Part shown: one piece after another, positions 7,912 to 16,200 of the stretch
Numbering within the stretch: position 1 is the first letter of the stretch
Layout of the letters: each line of letters opens with the position of its first letter
Origin: Cytophagales bacterium
Lineage (GTDB): Bacteria; Bacteroidota; Bacteroidia; Cytophagales; Cyclobacteriaceae
Assembly: GCA_027317105.1 (NCBI GenBank)
Contig: DAHVFH010000085.1
Location: forward strand, 1 to 17,919
Length of the DNA stretch: 17,919 nt
Direction: 5' to 3'
Position numbers and translations under genes: made by a program
Notes under the pieces: model-generated
What the model was told of the DNA's origin: nothing
The model's database searches: none
Seen by the model: only the letters and a program-made list of their open reading frames with translations

Positions 7912-8931
7912 TTGAATTCAGCAGCGATCAAGGGATTTTACAGGCTTTGCCTGACTACCCTTGTCGCTGTTTACTTTTTAATTATGGTAGGAGGAATAGT
8001 TAGAAGCACAGGTTCTGGAATGGGATGTCCTGACTGGCCCAGGTGCTTTGGATCATGGACACCACCGACATCAATTGAACAACTGCCAGTTAACTACAAA
8101 GCAAACTACTCAGATTACCGCGGAAAAAAGAATCAAAAATTCGTGCGCTACCTTCGTTGGATTGGCATGAATGACATCGCGAACAAGATCGCAACAGATA
8201 AATCGGTTTTAGAGGAAACAGAATTTAATCCGGTGAAAACCTGGATTGAATACATTAATCGGCTTGTGGGTGTTACTATTGGGGTTTTTATTGTTCTGCT
8301 ATTTTATCGTTCGTTGGCATTCAGAAAGGAAAAACCTGTTTTGTTTTGGCTTTCGTTGGCCGCGCTTCTTCTGGTCATTTTTCAAGGTTGGTTTGGCTCC
8401 ATCGTAGTGTCCACAAACCTGACGACTTGGACAATTACGGTTCATCTATTTCTTGCTTTGGCATTAGTCGGGATTCTTGTTTATCTCTTACACTTGAGTG
8501 GAGAAGTTTATCAGATCCAAGCAAGTTCATTGCGAGGGCTGTTGGGGGCGTGCCTGGCCGCACTTCTTACACAAATCTTCTTAGGTACGGAAGTCCGTGG
8601 AGCCATTGATGTTTTGGCGAGTCGTTTTCCACGCGAAAGCTGGGTAAGCCAATTAGGAGTCTCTTTTGTTGCTCATCGCAGCTTTTCCTGGGTTGTTTTG
8701 ATTTTGAACGTGACGTTCTTTCTCCAAATCCGAAAAACAATTGTACTGAAAACTTTATCTCGTGCCTTGTTCCTGTTAATTTTGTGCTCTTTGGTTACCG
8801 GTGCGGGAATGGCCTATTTGGATGTGCCATCTGCGCTTCAGCCAATCCATTTATTGTTAGCCTCGATTACCTTTGGAATAGAATTATTTTTGTTTTTTGA
8901 GTTAGCCAGAAAAGTTTCAGCGAATAGATAA
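7912..8931 (+). CDS. ctaA: Haem A synthase (CtaA/COX15 family)
   Basis: This 339-residue membrane protein with eight predicted helices oxidises the haem O methyl group to make haem A for the oxidase. The start is TTG at 7912. No in-frame ATG exists between the coxA stop and the first helix, and the next Met (residue 25) lies inside that helix. Visible motifs are GSGMGCPDWPRC (Cys39, Cys45) in the first extracytoplasmic loop, Glu113, and His178, His255 and His313, corresponding to three of the four haem-ligand His of the family. The position of the first ligand His, normally E-x-x-H, is E113-YI-N116 here. The loop between the Cys pair and Glu113 is about 65 residues, far longer than in Bacillus CtaA. 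It lies 4 bases before ctaB. Confidence 0.92.
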   Translation: MNSAAIKGFYRLCLTTLVAVYFLIMVGGIVRSTGSGMGCPDWPRCFGSWTPPTSIEQLPVNYKANYSDYRGKKNQKFVRYLRWIGMNDIANKIATDKSVLEETEFNPVKTWIEYINRLVGVTIGVFIVLLFYRSLAFRKEKPVLFWLSLAALLLVIFQGWFGSIVVSTNLTTWTITVHLFLALALVGILVYLLHLSGEVYQIQASSLRGLLGACLAALLTQIFLGTEVRGAIDVLASRFPRESWVSQLGVSFVAHRSFSWVVLILNVTFFLQIRKTIVLKTLSRALFLLILCSLVTGAGMAYLDVPSALQPIHLLLASITFGIELFLFFELARKVSANR

Positions 8932-8935
8932 GGAG

Positions 8936-9835
8936 ATGATTTCAGAACACATTCAAACACTTCCACTCCAGGCCATCGCATTCGCAAAGCTGAGGTCTTA
9001 TTGGGAGCTTTTAAAGCCACGTCTGTCCTTTTTGGTTGCCTTCTCATGTGCTTTTGGCTACGGGTTGGCTACTAAAGGAAATGTAAATTGGATCATCCTT
9101 TCAATGTTAACCTTGGGTGGCTTTTTACTTTCAGGGGCATCGGTTTGCATCAATCAAATTATTGAAAGAGATTTGGATAAGGTAATGAATCGCACAACGA
9201 ACAGGCCATTGCCAACGGGGAGGATTTCGGTTAATGAAGCGGTTGTGTTTTCGCTAGTATGTCTGATCGTAAGTTTAGGTATACTCGCCATTTTCACAAA
9301 TCCGTTGACGGTGGTTCTTTCAGTAGTTTCCATGGTGTTGTATAGTTTCGTTTATACGCCTTTAAAACGGGTTGGGCCAATTGCTGTTTTTGTGGGTGCA
9401 ATTCCAGGAGCGTTGCCGCCACTTCTTGGATGGATAGCTGCAACCGGTGCGATTAGCCATGAGGCCATGATCATTTTTGGAATTCAATTTATTTGGCAGT
9501 TCCCACATTTCTGGGCTATTGCTTGGGTGTCTGATGATGATTATAAAAGGGCAGGCTTTAAGTTGTTGCCATCAGGTGGCGGAAAGGATTTAAACACTGC
9601 GATTCAAATCATGGTGTACACGCTGTTCTTAATTCCGTTGGGCTTGTTGCCAGCAAAGTTTGGGATCACCGGTCTAAACTCGGCTATCGTGGCCACTGTT
9701 TGTGGGGTTGCTTTTTTAGCGCAGACTTTTTCGTTAATGAAAACGGGAAATCAGAAGTCTGCCTTACGGATCATGTTTGGATCGTTTTTATATTTGCCCA
9801 TTGTGCAGATTGCTTATTTGTTGGATAAAATTTGA
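8936..9835 (+). CDS. ctaB: Protohaem IX farnesyltransferase (haem O synthase)
   Basis: This 299-residue UbiA-family prenyltransferase adds a farnesyl group to haem b to give haem O, the substrate of the preceding CtaA. The first Asp-rich motif is clear: N73, then D79 and D81 in ERDLDKVMNR, followed by RP at 90-91. The second motif is DDDYK at 200-204, next to RAGFKLLP. YTPLKR and GAIPGALPPLLGW are also typical. About nine helices are expected. AAGGAG at 8930-8935 directly abuts the ATG, too close for normal Shine-Dalgarno use, but no other start fits. The TGA stop at 9833-9835 is 2 bases from the next ATG. Confidence 0.95.
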   Translation: MISEHIQTLPLQAIAFAKLRSYWELLKPRLSFLVAFSCAFGYGLATKGNVNWIILSMLTLGGFLLSGASVCINQIIERDLDKVMNRTTNRPLPTGRISVNEAVVFSLVCLIVSLGILAIFTNPLTVVLSVVSMVLYSFVYTPLKRVGPIAVFVGAIPGALPPLLGWIAATGAISHEAMIIFGIQFIWQFPHFWAIAWVSDDDYKRAGFKLLPSGGGKDLNTAIQIMVYTLFLIPLGLLPAKFGITGLNSAIVATVCGVAFLAQTFSLMKTGNQKSALRIMFGSFLYLPIVQIAYLLDKI

Positions 9836-9837
9836 TT

Positions 9838-10425
9838 ATGGAAAATGTGATAGACATGCGAATTGTTGAAGAGCCAAAAAAACCAATGGCGATGCATCCA
9901 AAGAAATTTGCGATGTGGTTATTTTTGGCTAGTGTGATGATGCTATTTATGTCGTTGACTTCCGCCTACATTGTAAGAGAAGCGGAGGGAAATTGGGTGT
10001 ATTTTGAGCTTCCTTCCTTGTTTTATGTAACCTCGGTAGTTATCGTCATCAGTAGCGTTTCGTTGCAATGGGCGTTTTTTGAGGCCAAAAGAGATAATTT
10101 AAAGCGGGTAAAGACCTTGGTTTTGGTTACTTCTTTTCTTGGGGTGGCTTTCTTAGTGGGCCAATTCTTTGGATGGAAACAATTAGTATCCAATAGTATT
10201 TATTTGGTCGGAAACCCATCCGGGTCTTTTCTCTATATTTTAACGGGATTACACGCCCTTCATATTATCAGTGCTATCGTGTTTCTTATGATTATTTGTG
10301 CATCGGCATTTCAAGGTAAAATTCATTCCAAAAACATGGCCCAAATGGAAATGGGCACAACTTACTGGCATTTTTTAGGAGGCCTTTGGCTATATTTGTT
10401 CATCTTCTTATTATTGTACAGGTAA
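9838..10425 (+). CDS. Cytochrome c oxidase subunit III-like protein, first (shorter) copy
   Basis: This is a 195-residue membrane protein of the haem-copper oxidase subunit III family with five predicted helices. I chose the ATG at 9838, two bases after the ctaB stop; a TTG at 9832 would extend it by only two residues. Recognisable family features are KKFAMWLFLASVMMLF at the start of helix 1, the GLHALHIISAIVFL helix, and YWHFLGGLWLYLF at the C-terminus. It is shorter than the next gene, also subunit III-like, and closer to the CyoC/CtaE-type five-helix form. Bacteroidota oxidase operons often carry such a pair. Whether both sit in the same enzyme cannot be read from sequence. Confidence 0.88.
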   Translation: MENVIDMRIVEEPKKPMAMHPKKFAMWLFLASVMMLFMSLTSAYIVREAEGNWVYFELPSLFYVTSVVIVISSVSLQWAFFEAKRDNLKRVKTLVLVTSFLGVAFLVGQFFGWKQLVSNSIYLVGNPSGSFLYILTGLHALHIISAIVFLMIICASAFQGKIHSKNMAQMEMGTTYWHFLGGLWLYLFIFLLLYR

Positions 10426-10435
10426 ACTAACCAAC

Positions 10436-11203
10436 ATGTCACAATCTACTGCAACTACAGTTCCGCAACGAAGCGTTTGGGATGGCGGAGTATCACCCAT
10501 GGGAGTAAGCTACGGCAAGCTCATGATGTGGTTCTTCTTACTATCTGATGCGTTCACCTTCTCAGGGTTGTTAATTACATACGGTTTAATCCGGTCAGCA
10601 CATCCTGCTTTCACGTTGGCTCCGGATTTATTTGTTTTTTCTCAAGAATATTGGCCAATTCCTGAAAAGGTTTTTGAGGCAGTCCCATTTTTACATGGGA
10701 TTAAGCTTCCTTTAGTTTTCGTTGGTTTAATGACCTTCATATTAATCATGTCTAGTGTTACGATGGTGTTGGCCGTTGAAGCGGGCCATCGCATGGATCG
10801 TAAGGCGGTTGAAAAGTGGATGCTCTGGACGATTGTCGGAGGCATTACTTTTTTAAGTTGCCAAGCTTGGGAATGGACACACTTTATTGTTGGCACGGAT
10901 GCTGGGTCTGTGATCAAAGAATTTGTTAATGGCGAATGGACAACTCGAACAATTTTTGGTGCTTCCCTTCACGAGAATCAGTATGGCCCTCATGATTTTG
11001 CTGACTTCTTTTTTTTCATCACAGGTTTTCATGGGTTTCACGTATTTAGTGGTGTGCTTCTCAATTTCCTGATTTTCTATAGAACGGTTACGGGTAGGTA
11101 TGACCGAATTGGTAGCTATGAAATGGTAGAGAAAGTAGGATTATACTGGCACTTTGTAGATTTGGTTTGGGTATTTGTGTTTACTTTTTATTATCTCGTT
11201 TAA
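10436..11203 (+). CDS. coxC: Cytochrome c oxidase subunit III, second (longer) copy
   Basis: This 255-residue subunit III family membrane protein is the more canonical of the tandem pair. It has the helix-1 pattern KLMMWFFLLSDAFTFSG, HGFHVFSGVLLN in the penultimate helix and YWHFVDLVWVFVFTFYY at the end. A polar insertion (about residues 60-85), and another around 160-190 with ENQYGPHDF, separate helices and make it longer than the preceding copy. Subunit III binds subunit I and stabilises proton uptake and turnover; it carries no redox centre. It lies 10 bases downstream of the first copy and 11 upstream of subunit IV. Confidence 0.93.
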   Translation: MSQSTATTVPQRSVWDGGVSPMGVSYGKLMMWFFLLSDAFTFSGLLITYGLIRSAHPAFTLAPDLFVFSQEYWPIPEKVFEAVPFLHGIKLPLVFVGLMTFILIMSSVTMVLAVEAGHRMDRKAVEKWMLWTIVGGITFLSCQAWEWTHFIVGTDAGSVIKEFVNGEWTTRTIFGASLHENQYGPHDFADFFFFITGFHGFHVFSGVLLNFLIFYRTVTGRYDRIGSYEMVEKVGLYWHFVDLVWVFVFTFYYLV

Positions 11204-11214
11204 ATAATTGATAT

Positions 11215-11553
11215 ATGGCGCATCATTCAAAGGAACCTCAGATAACCGTTCTTCCTCCCAATAAAGAAAAGATTCGTCACCTGTGGAAGGTAGCAGGTAT
11301 CTTGTTAGTGATTACTATTTTTGAATTCATTACCGCATTTAGCATGCCTCACGGAGCTGCCAAAACATCTATTTTTGTGTTGATGACAATTGTTAAAGCG
11401 GCTTACATTGTAGGGGAGTTTATGCACCTGCGATACGAGTCTAAAGTGTTGCTCTGGTCGGTGCTCATTCCAATTGTTTTTATTGTTTGGATGTTGGTGG
11501 CGTTTGTGTATGAAGGCATGAAGCTCTCAGACATTAATTTTTTGGGGTTCTAA
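11215..11553 (+). CDS. Cytochrome c oxidase subunit IV (prokaryotic, CyoD-like)
   Basis: This 112-residue protein has three hydrophobic segments (about 25-45, 51-70, 79-101), the pattern of the small prokaryotic oxidase subunit IV. The motif IVKAAYIVGEFMHLRYE in the middle is typical of the family. The subunit is structural and has no cofactor. It is the last gene before the strong hairpin at 11582, so it closes the structural part of the operon. Confidence 0.88.
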   Translation: MAHHSKEPQITVLPPNKEKIRHLWKVAGILLVITIFEFITAFSMPHGAAKTSIFVLMTIVKAAYIVGEFMHLRYESKVLLWSVLIPIVFIVWMLVAFVYEGMKLSDINFLGF

Positions 11554-11581
11554 TTTTCAGAAGAAGTTTATAGAAAGAAGA

Positions 11582-11608
11582 GGCTAAAGTTTCACCTTTA
11601 GCCTTTTT
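11582..11608 (+). terminator. Rho-independent-type terminator after the oxidase structural genes
   Basis: A perfect 8-bp inverted repeat, GGCTAAAG (11582-11589) and CTTTAGCC (11596-11603), has a 6-base loop and runs into TTTTT (11604-11608). One more A-T pair can extend the stem. It lies 28 bases after the subunit IV stop. Only 13 bases separate the T-run from the next ATG, so the downstream assembly genes need read-through or a promoter overlapping this element. Confidence 0.85.
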
Positions 11609-11621
11609 ACATTTAACAAAA

Positions 11622-12110
11622 ATGAATAAAAAGGTCATCTATTTATTTCTGGCGTTAGCCTTACCGGGTTTATTTTTTTTATTTCTAAAATTTTACGGGC
11701 ATAATCAATTCGATATTCCTGTTTACTTTGAAAAAGGAGTGCCCAAGGAATTATCAGCATGTGGGCTAAATAGTAATACCCAATATTTCTTGCCCGACTC
11801 AGTATTAAAGGCCATCGGTTGGAATAACGAAATAGCACTTATTACGGTTGGCACTTCCGAGAATGATCATAAGGAATTGACTCGTTTACTTAAGGAGCTA
11901 AAATTGGCTGGCCTTAGGATATTCTCATTGGATAGCATTCAAGTTGGCCGATTAAAGCAATGGAAATCTTGCGTTTTCTTCTTGAAAGAACCATGGAAGT
12001 TAGTACTTATCGATAGTCAAAAAAGAATTCGTGGATATTATGTCCTTGATAGTCGCGAAGAACTTGAGCGGTTGGAAGTAGAGTTAGAAATTCTTTTAAG
12101 GAAATATTGA
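11622..12110 (+). CDS. Degenerate SCO-like (SCO1/SenC/PrrC) membrane-anchored protein lacking the CxxxC copper site
   Basis: This 162-residue protein has one N-terminal membrane anchor (about 4-23) and a small periplasmic domain. The segment just after the anchor (LKFYGHNQFDIPVYFEKG) and the end (VLIDSQKRIRGYY, then a final helix with EELERLEVE) resemble Bacteroidota SCO proteins, copper chaperones for CuA assembly. The position directly after oxidase subunit IV and before DUF420 is where SCO is usually found. However, the strand-turn-helix that should hold CxxxC (EIALITVGTSENDHKELTRLL) has no Cys. The only cysteines are Cys47 and about Cys116, and the late ligand His is not evident. It is also shorter than the ~200-230 residues usual for the family. 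I infer a SCO derivative without classical copper binding. The family assignment is from memory of the pattern and is moderately sure. Confidence 0.7.
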   Translation: MNKKVIYLFLALALPGLFFLFLKFYGHNQFDIPVYFEKGVPKELSACGLNSNTQYFLPDSVLKAIGWNNEIALITVGTSENDHKELTRLLKELKLAGLRIFSLDSIQVGRLKQWKSCVFFLKEPWKLVLIDSQKRIRGYYVLDSREELERLEVELEILLRKY

Positions 12111-12111
12111 T

Positions 12112-12630
12112 ATGCAGGAGCAGCCAGAGCCTTACAAAAGATTAATTGTCATTCTTTCTGTTGTCATTCCGCTGACGGTAGCGGCCTTATTTGGCGTTAA
12201 GATTCATGGTTTTCATTTTTCGTTTCTGCCGCCCATCTATGCTTCCATTAATGGGCTTACCGCAATCTTGCTCGTCTTTTCCTTCATTTCAATTAAGAAA
12301 GGAAATCGTAAACGGCATGAAGTCTTGAATAAAGCTTGTATTGTGCTGTCATCTTTATTTTTGGTTCTTTATGTATTGTATCACGTCACCAGTGAAACAA
12401 CCGTTTATGGAGGAGAAGGGTTATTCAAATATGTCTATTACTTTATCTTAATTACCCATATTCTTCTTTCAATAATCGTTATTCCGTTTGTATTGTTTAC
12501 CTTTTCAAGGGCTTTAGCAGGCAACTTTGAAAGGCACAAACGTTTGGCTAAATTTACTTTTCCGTTGTGGCTATACGTAGCGGTAACGGGCGTTATAGTT
12601 TATTTGATGATAAGCCCTTATTATAAATAG
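12112..12630 (+). CDS. DUF420 family membrane protein, probable oxidase assembly factor
   Basis: This 172-residue protein has five predicted helices (about 11-28, 40-62, 73-93, 107-131, 148-167). Family-typical features are LPPIYASINGLTAILL, KRHEVLNKA (His69), VLYHVTSE (His91), ITHILLS (His116) and the ERHKRLAKFTFPLWLYV segment (His142). The four His near membrane borders could bind a metal or haem, which is inference. DUF420 genes cluster with haem-copper oxidases, and the Staphylococcus aureus member CtaM is reported to be needed for aa3 oxidase function. It starts one base after the SCO-like gene stop and lies 2 bases before the next gene, so it is translated as part of the same message. 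Confidence 0.85.
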   Translation: MQEQPEPYKRLIVILSVVIPLTVAALFGVKIHGFHFSFLPPIYASINGLTAILLVFSFISIKKGNRKRHEVLNKACIVLSSLFLVLYVLYHVTSETTVYGGEGLFKYVYYFILITHILLSIIVIPFVLFTFSRALAGNFERHKRLAKFTFPLWLYVAVTGVIVYLMISPYYK

Positions 12631-12632
12631 AA

Positions 12633-12887
12633 ATGAAAAAAATTTTGCTCTCAAGTCTTCTTCTGACGATCGGGGTATCCGCAGCGCCTGCCCAATGTGC
12701 GATGTGCAAGGCTACCCTTGAAAACAATATAAGTAACGGTCATATTGGTATTGCGGCCGGCATCAATTTTGGCATTTTGTATTTGTTTGTGGCGCCTTAT
12801 CTGCTAATTGTTGTGTTGGTTTATTTATGGTATAGAACCAGTAAGAAAAATGCAGAGAAATCAATTGGTGGCAATTGGGCAGGGTAG
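12633..12887 (+). CDS. Small exported membrane protein with an N-terminal CxxC
   Basis: This is an 84-residue protein. Residues 1-20 form a good signal peptide ending AAPA|Q. Directly after the predicted cleavage site comes QCAMC (Cys22, Cys25), then a ~20-residue polar stretch and one helix (about 43-67). A basic tail faces the cytoplasm. The mature product would therefore be a ~64-residue anchored peptide presenting a CxxC pair in the periplasm. I believe similar small proteins occur next to oxidase assembly genes in other Bacteroidota, but I cannot name a characterised family. Copper relay or thiol chemistry for CuA/CuB assembly is inference from context. It starts 2 bases after DUF420 and its last 38 bases overlap the DUF983 gene. 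Confidence 0.8.
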   Translation: MKKILLSSLLLTIGVSAAPAQCAMCKATLENNISNGHIGIAAGINFGILYLFVAPYLLIVVLVYLWYRTSKKNAEKSIGGNWAG

Positions 12888-13203
12888 GTGCCCTCGTTGC
12901 CGGGAAGGCTTTATCTTCAAATATCCGCTTACTAATTTAGTACGGTTTAGTGCTATGAATAAAATTTGCCCTAATTGTGAAGCAAATTTTGAGCCTGAGC
13001 CTGGGTTTTATTTTGGTGCCATGTATGTGAGTTACGGGTTTACTATCTTGCTTTTTATTTTGGTATGGGCGGCTCTTCGTTTTTTCTTTAACCCGTCAGA
13101 TTTGACTTACATTATCGCTATTATTATTGCGGCTGCCCTTTTTACACCGATTAGTTTTCGCTACTCAAGGATATTATTCCTCTATTGGTTTGGAGGATTG
13201 TAA
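12850..13203 (+). CDS. DUF983 family zinc-ribbon membrane protein
   Basis: This 117-residue protein starts at the ATG at 12850; a longer TTG-initiated form from 12808 has no support upstream of the GRCPRC motif. The N-terminal domain has two Cys pairs, CPRC (14-17) and CPNC (40-43), separated by a FKYPL-x-NLVRF segment, forming a probable zinc ribbon on the cytoplasmic side. EPEPGFYFGAMYVSYG leads into two helices (about 55-77 and 84-106). DUF983 proteins are often found near respiratory oxidase genes in Alphaproteobacteria and Bacteroidota; their function is not established. The frame is +1 relative to the CxxC microprotein, and the 38-base overlap suggests coupled translation. Confidence 0.85.
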   Translation: MQRNQLVAIGQGRCPRCREGFIFKYPLTNLVRFSAMNKICPNCEANFEPEPGFYFGAMYVSYGFTILLFILVWAALRFFFNPSDLTYIIAIIIAAALFTPISFRYSRILFLYWFGGL

Positions 13204-13264
13204 AGGAAGAACACCTAAAAATTCTTTTTCTTGGGTAATTCATGGGGTTTAACAACAAGACCTA

Positions 13265-16200
13265 ATGGTAAACAAAATTCTCCCTTTTCTTATTGCCTCG
13301 ATTTTTTTAATCGTTGCGATCGCTTGGGATTTTCATAGTAAGAATTCATTTTCAAATGAAAGCATCGCCTTAGAAATTGGCAACAACCTTAATCGAGAGT
13401 TGGCCGCTTTGGGAAAGGAAGCCATCAAAATTTCTACGGATACCGGAAAATTGGACTGGTCTTCCCTTCACTATTCATTTTATTATTTGAACAAAGGGAG
13501 GATTGTAAGCTGGAGTAAAAACGATTTCGCCATTGATGCCTCAGATTTCGCGGGCGACTTCAAATTCAAACTTCTACAAACCGCGAGAGAGGATTTGCTG
13601 CTTTGCAAATTTCCTCAAACTGATCCGTCTTTAATAGGGATCATTCCCTTGAGGATTGGCTTTGAAATTGTGAACCGCTACCTGACGACTACCTGGAATG
13701 AGCGTGTTTTCCCAGTTCAAGGATTGAAGATATTAGCCGTAAACGCCCCAGAAGGGAGTGCTGTTTGTACAACTGCCCAACAATGCGTTTTTAAGGTTCA
13801 ACTTTTGGATGGCGTCTTTTTTGAAAATTTCATTTCCTTGGTGATCACTTTAGTAGCTATCGCTTTCACTTTGGTGGGTGTTTATTTTATAGTGATTGAA
13901 CAGCACCGAAAACGTAACTATTTTCATGCTTTTTTAATTTTGTTTGGAACACTGGCGGCCATTCGAATTGCAATGGTTAGTTTTTTATTTCCTGGACGGT
14001 GGGTTTACGCTGAGTTTTTTGATCCTAAATATTTTGCATCTTCTTCTTTTAATGCTTCTGTAGGCGACTTTTTATTGAATGCGTTGATCGTAACAATTCC
14101 TTCCGGTTATTTATTTAAGATTTATTCGCGATTAGATTGGGTTAGAAATAGTAAAAAGCGAGATGATTTAATTCTTTGTGTTATTTCAGTGCTTTTGCTC
14201 ACTGCTTCTTTTTTTTCATTTTTGTTTCCTCATCTTTTTGTTGAATCCATTTTTCATGATTCAGCAATTTCCATCGACATTACATCGGAAAGCGATTGGG
14301 ATTTATTACGGGTGATGGCCTTGATAGCCTTACTACTGGGATATTTGAGTTCTTTTTTCTTTGTTCATATTTTAGTGCGTTGGGCGAAGTTTTTAACCAG
14401 ATCCCGAAGGAGCTTTTTAATCAATCTGGCGATTAGCGGAATGTTGTTCGCTGGTTATTTTTTGTTTTCAGAACTAAACTATTGGCCTACCTTTTTTATT
14501 GGATTGCCCTTCATTTTTTTACTTTATTCTTCCAAGTATTTTCGTTCAATTTCGGTTATTGGTTATCAAACCTTTTCATTTTTGTTGATCGTTGTGATTG
14601 CCTATGCGGCACAAGGTGCATTCGGGATTTGGCGTTTTGCTGAAGAGAAGGAGGTTCGCTCAATGTTTCGCGCAGCGAGTAACCTAATCAATCGGGATGT
14701 GCTTGGTGAATACCTTTTAAATGAGGCTGTAAAAAAGATTACGGCTGATGAATTCATTGCGTCTAGTATGGGTGATGTGCTGACACAAAATACAGTACGG
14801 CAAAAAGTAAGAGAAATACACCTGAATAGTTATTTCGATCGGTATGAGGTGATGGTAAGTTTGTACAATACAGACAGTAGTAGTGTTGTTAAGGATGGGG
14901 AAAATTTTAAAAATTCAATAAGTGCCCTGGTAAATGAATCAAACAAAACAGCCTATGAGGGAATCTATTTTATCCGCAACAGTAAATCTGAGAGTGTAAA
15001 GCGGTACCTCGCTGTAGTGCCTGTGAAGAGAGCCCATTTGGTAGGCTATATTGTTCTTGACCTTTCTTCAAAACAAATTATTCCTCAACAAGTTTACCCT
15101 GAACTTTTGGTCGATAACCGCTTTTCCCAGTCACTTCGAGACAAGAATTTTAGTTATGCTTTTTACAAACAAAAAAAAATAATAGGCAGTATTGGCAGCT
15201 TTAATTTTGATCGTGAGTTTAATGTCGATTTCCTAACCAACTCAATTCTTTATTCGAAAGGAATGATAGTTAATGGGAATTGGTTGGTGGGAGCTGAAGA
15301 TGAGACGGGAAAAGGGGCAATCATTTCCGCAGAGGCTTATCCGCCCTTTTTTTCGATTGCCAACTTTTCTTTCCTTTTTGTGTTGGGAATAAGCTTAATC
15401 TTTATTTCATTAATCGTTTATTTAACCGGGCGATGGCGGAATGGACTAGATCTTAATTATTCTGCGCGGATCCAATTGTATATCTATCTTTCTTTTATTC
15501 TTCCGCTTTTAGTAGTGAGCACGATCGCTTTACGGATGATTAGTCAGTCTGAGGAAGTGCAACTCGAAAAGGAAATAAAAGAGAAAGGACTACGGATAAC
15601 AGAGAATATGGCGGATCTCCTTAGCCATACTCCGTTGGACAATCTGGATTCATCGAATGAATTGCAGAAATGGCTTGGAGAGGTGGCGCAAAATACTTTC
15701 ACGGATGTAAATTTTTATTTGCCTTCAGGTGATTTGCGGGCTTCCAGTCAGCCGACTATTTTCAACAGTAAATTGGTGATGCCTTTGCCCGATCGCGCTT
15801 CGTGGAAGAAAATTATTGAGGAACGATTTAACATTGTGCAAGCCAGATGTCGAATTGGTTTATTGGAGTATAATAGCCTATTCTTTGCGGTCAGGCAGTC
15901 TGGTAAAAATCGCCTTGATGGGATTCTTGAACTCCCTTTTTTTCAGTCCAATTCGCAAGCAGCAAAAGCAAGTGTTTTGGCTAACATCCTCGTTACATTT
16001 GTCATTGTATTTATATTGTTCTCTTTCTTTGCGTTCAATGCCATTGCTCAATTAACTTCTCCATTGAAATTTATTGCAAAAAAACTGAAGACTACCTCGT
16101 TGGGAAATAATCAACCGATTGAATGGAATTCGAATGACGAAATTGGGTTGATGGTAAAAGAGTATAATCGGATGTTAAGCAATTTAGAAAAAAATAGAGT

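Noticed and set aside
9832..9837. TTG start for the first subunit III-like gene
   Set aside because: An ATG follows two codons later, directly after the ctaB stop, and is the more likely start.
12808..12849. Upstream TTG start extending DUF983 by 14 residues
   Set aside because: The ATG at 12850 lies just before the first Cys pair as usual for the family, and the extension would only deepen the overlap with the CxxC microprotein.
13204..13264. Promoter or terminator in the 61-base gap before the kinase gene
   Set aside because: I found neither a stable stem with T-run nor a -33 TTTG / -7 TAnnTTTG pair at proper spacing; the gap is simply AT-rich.
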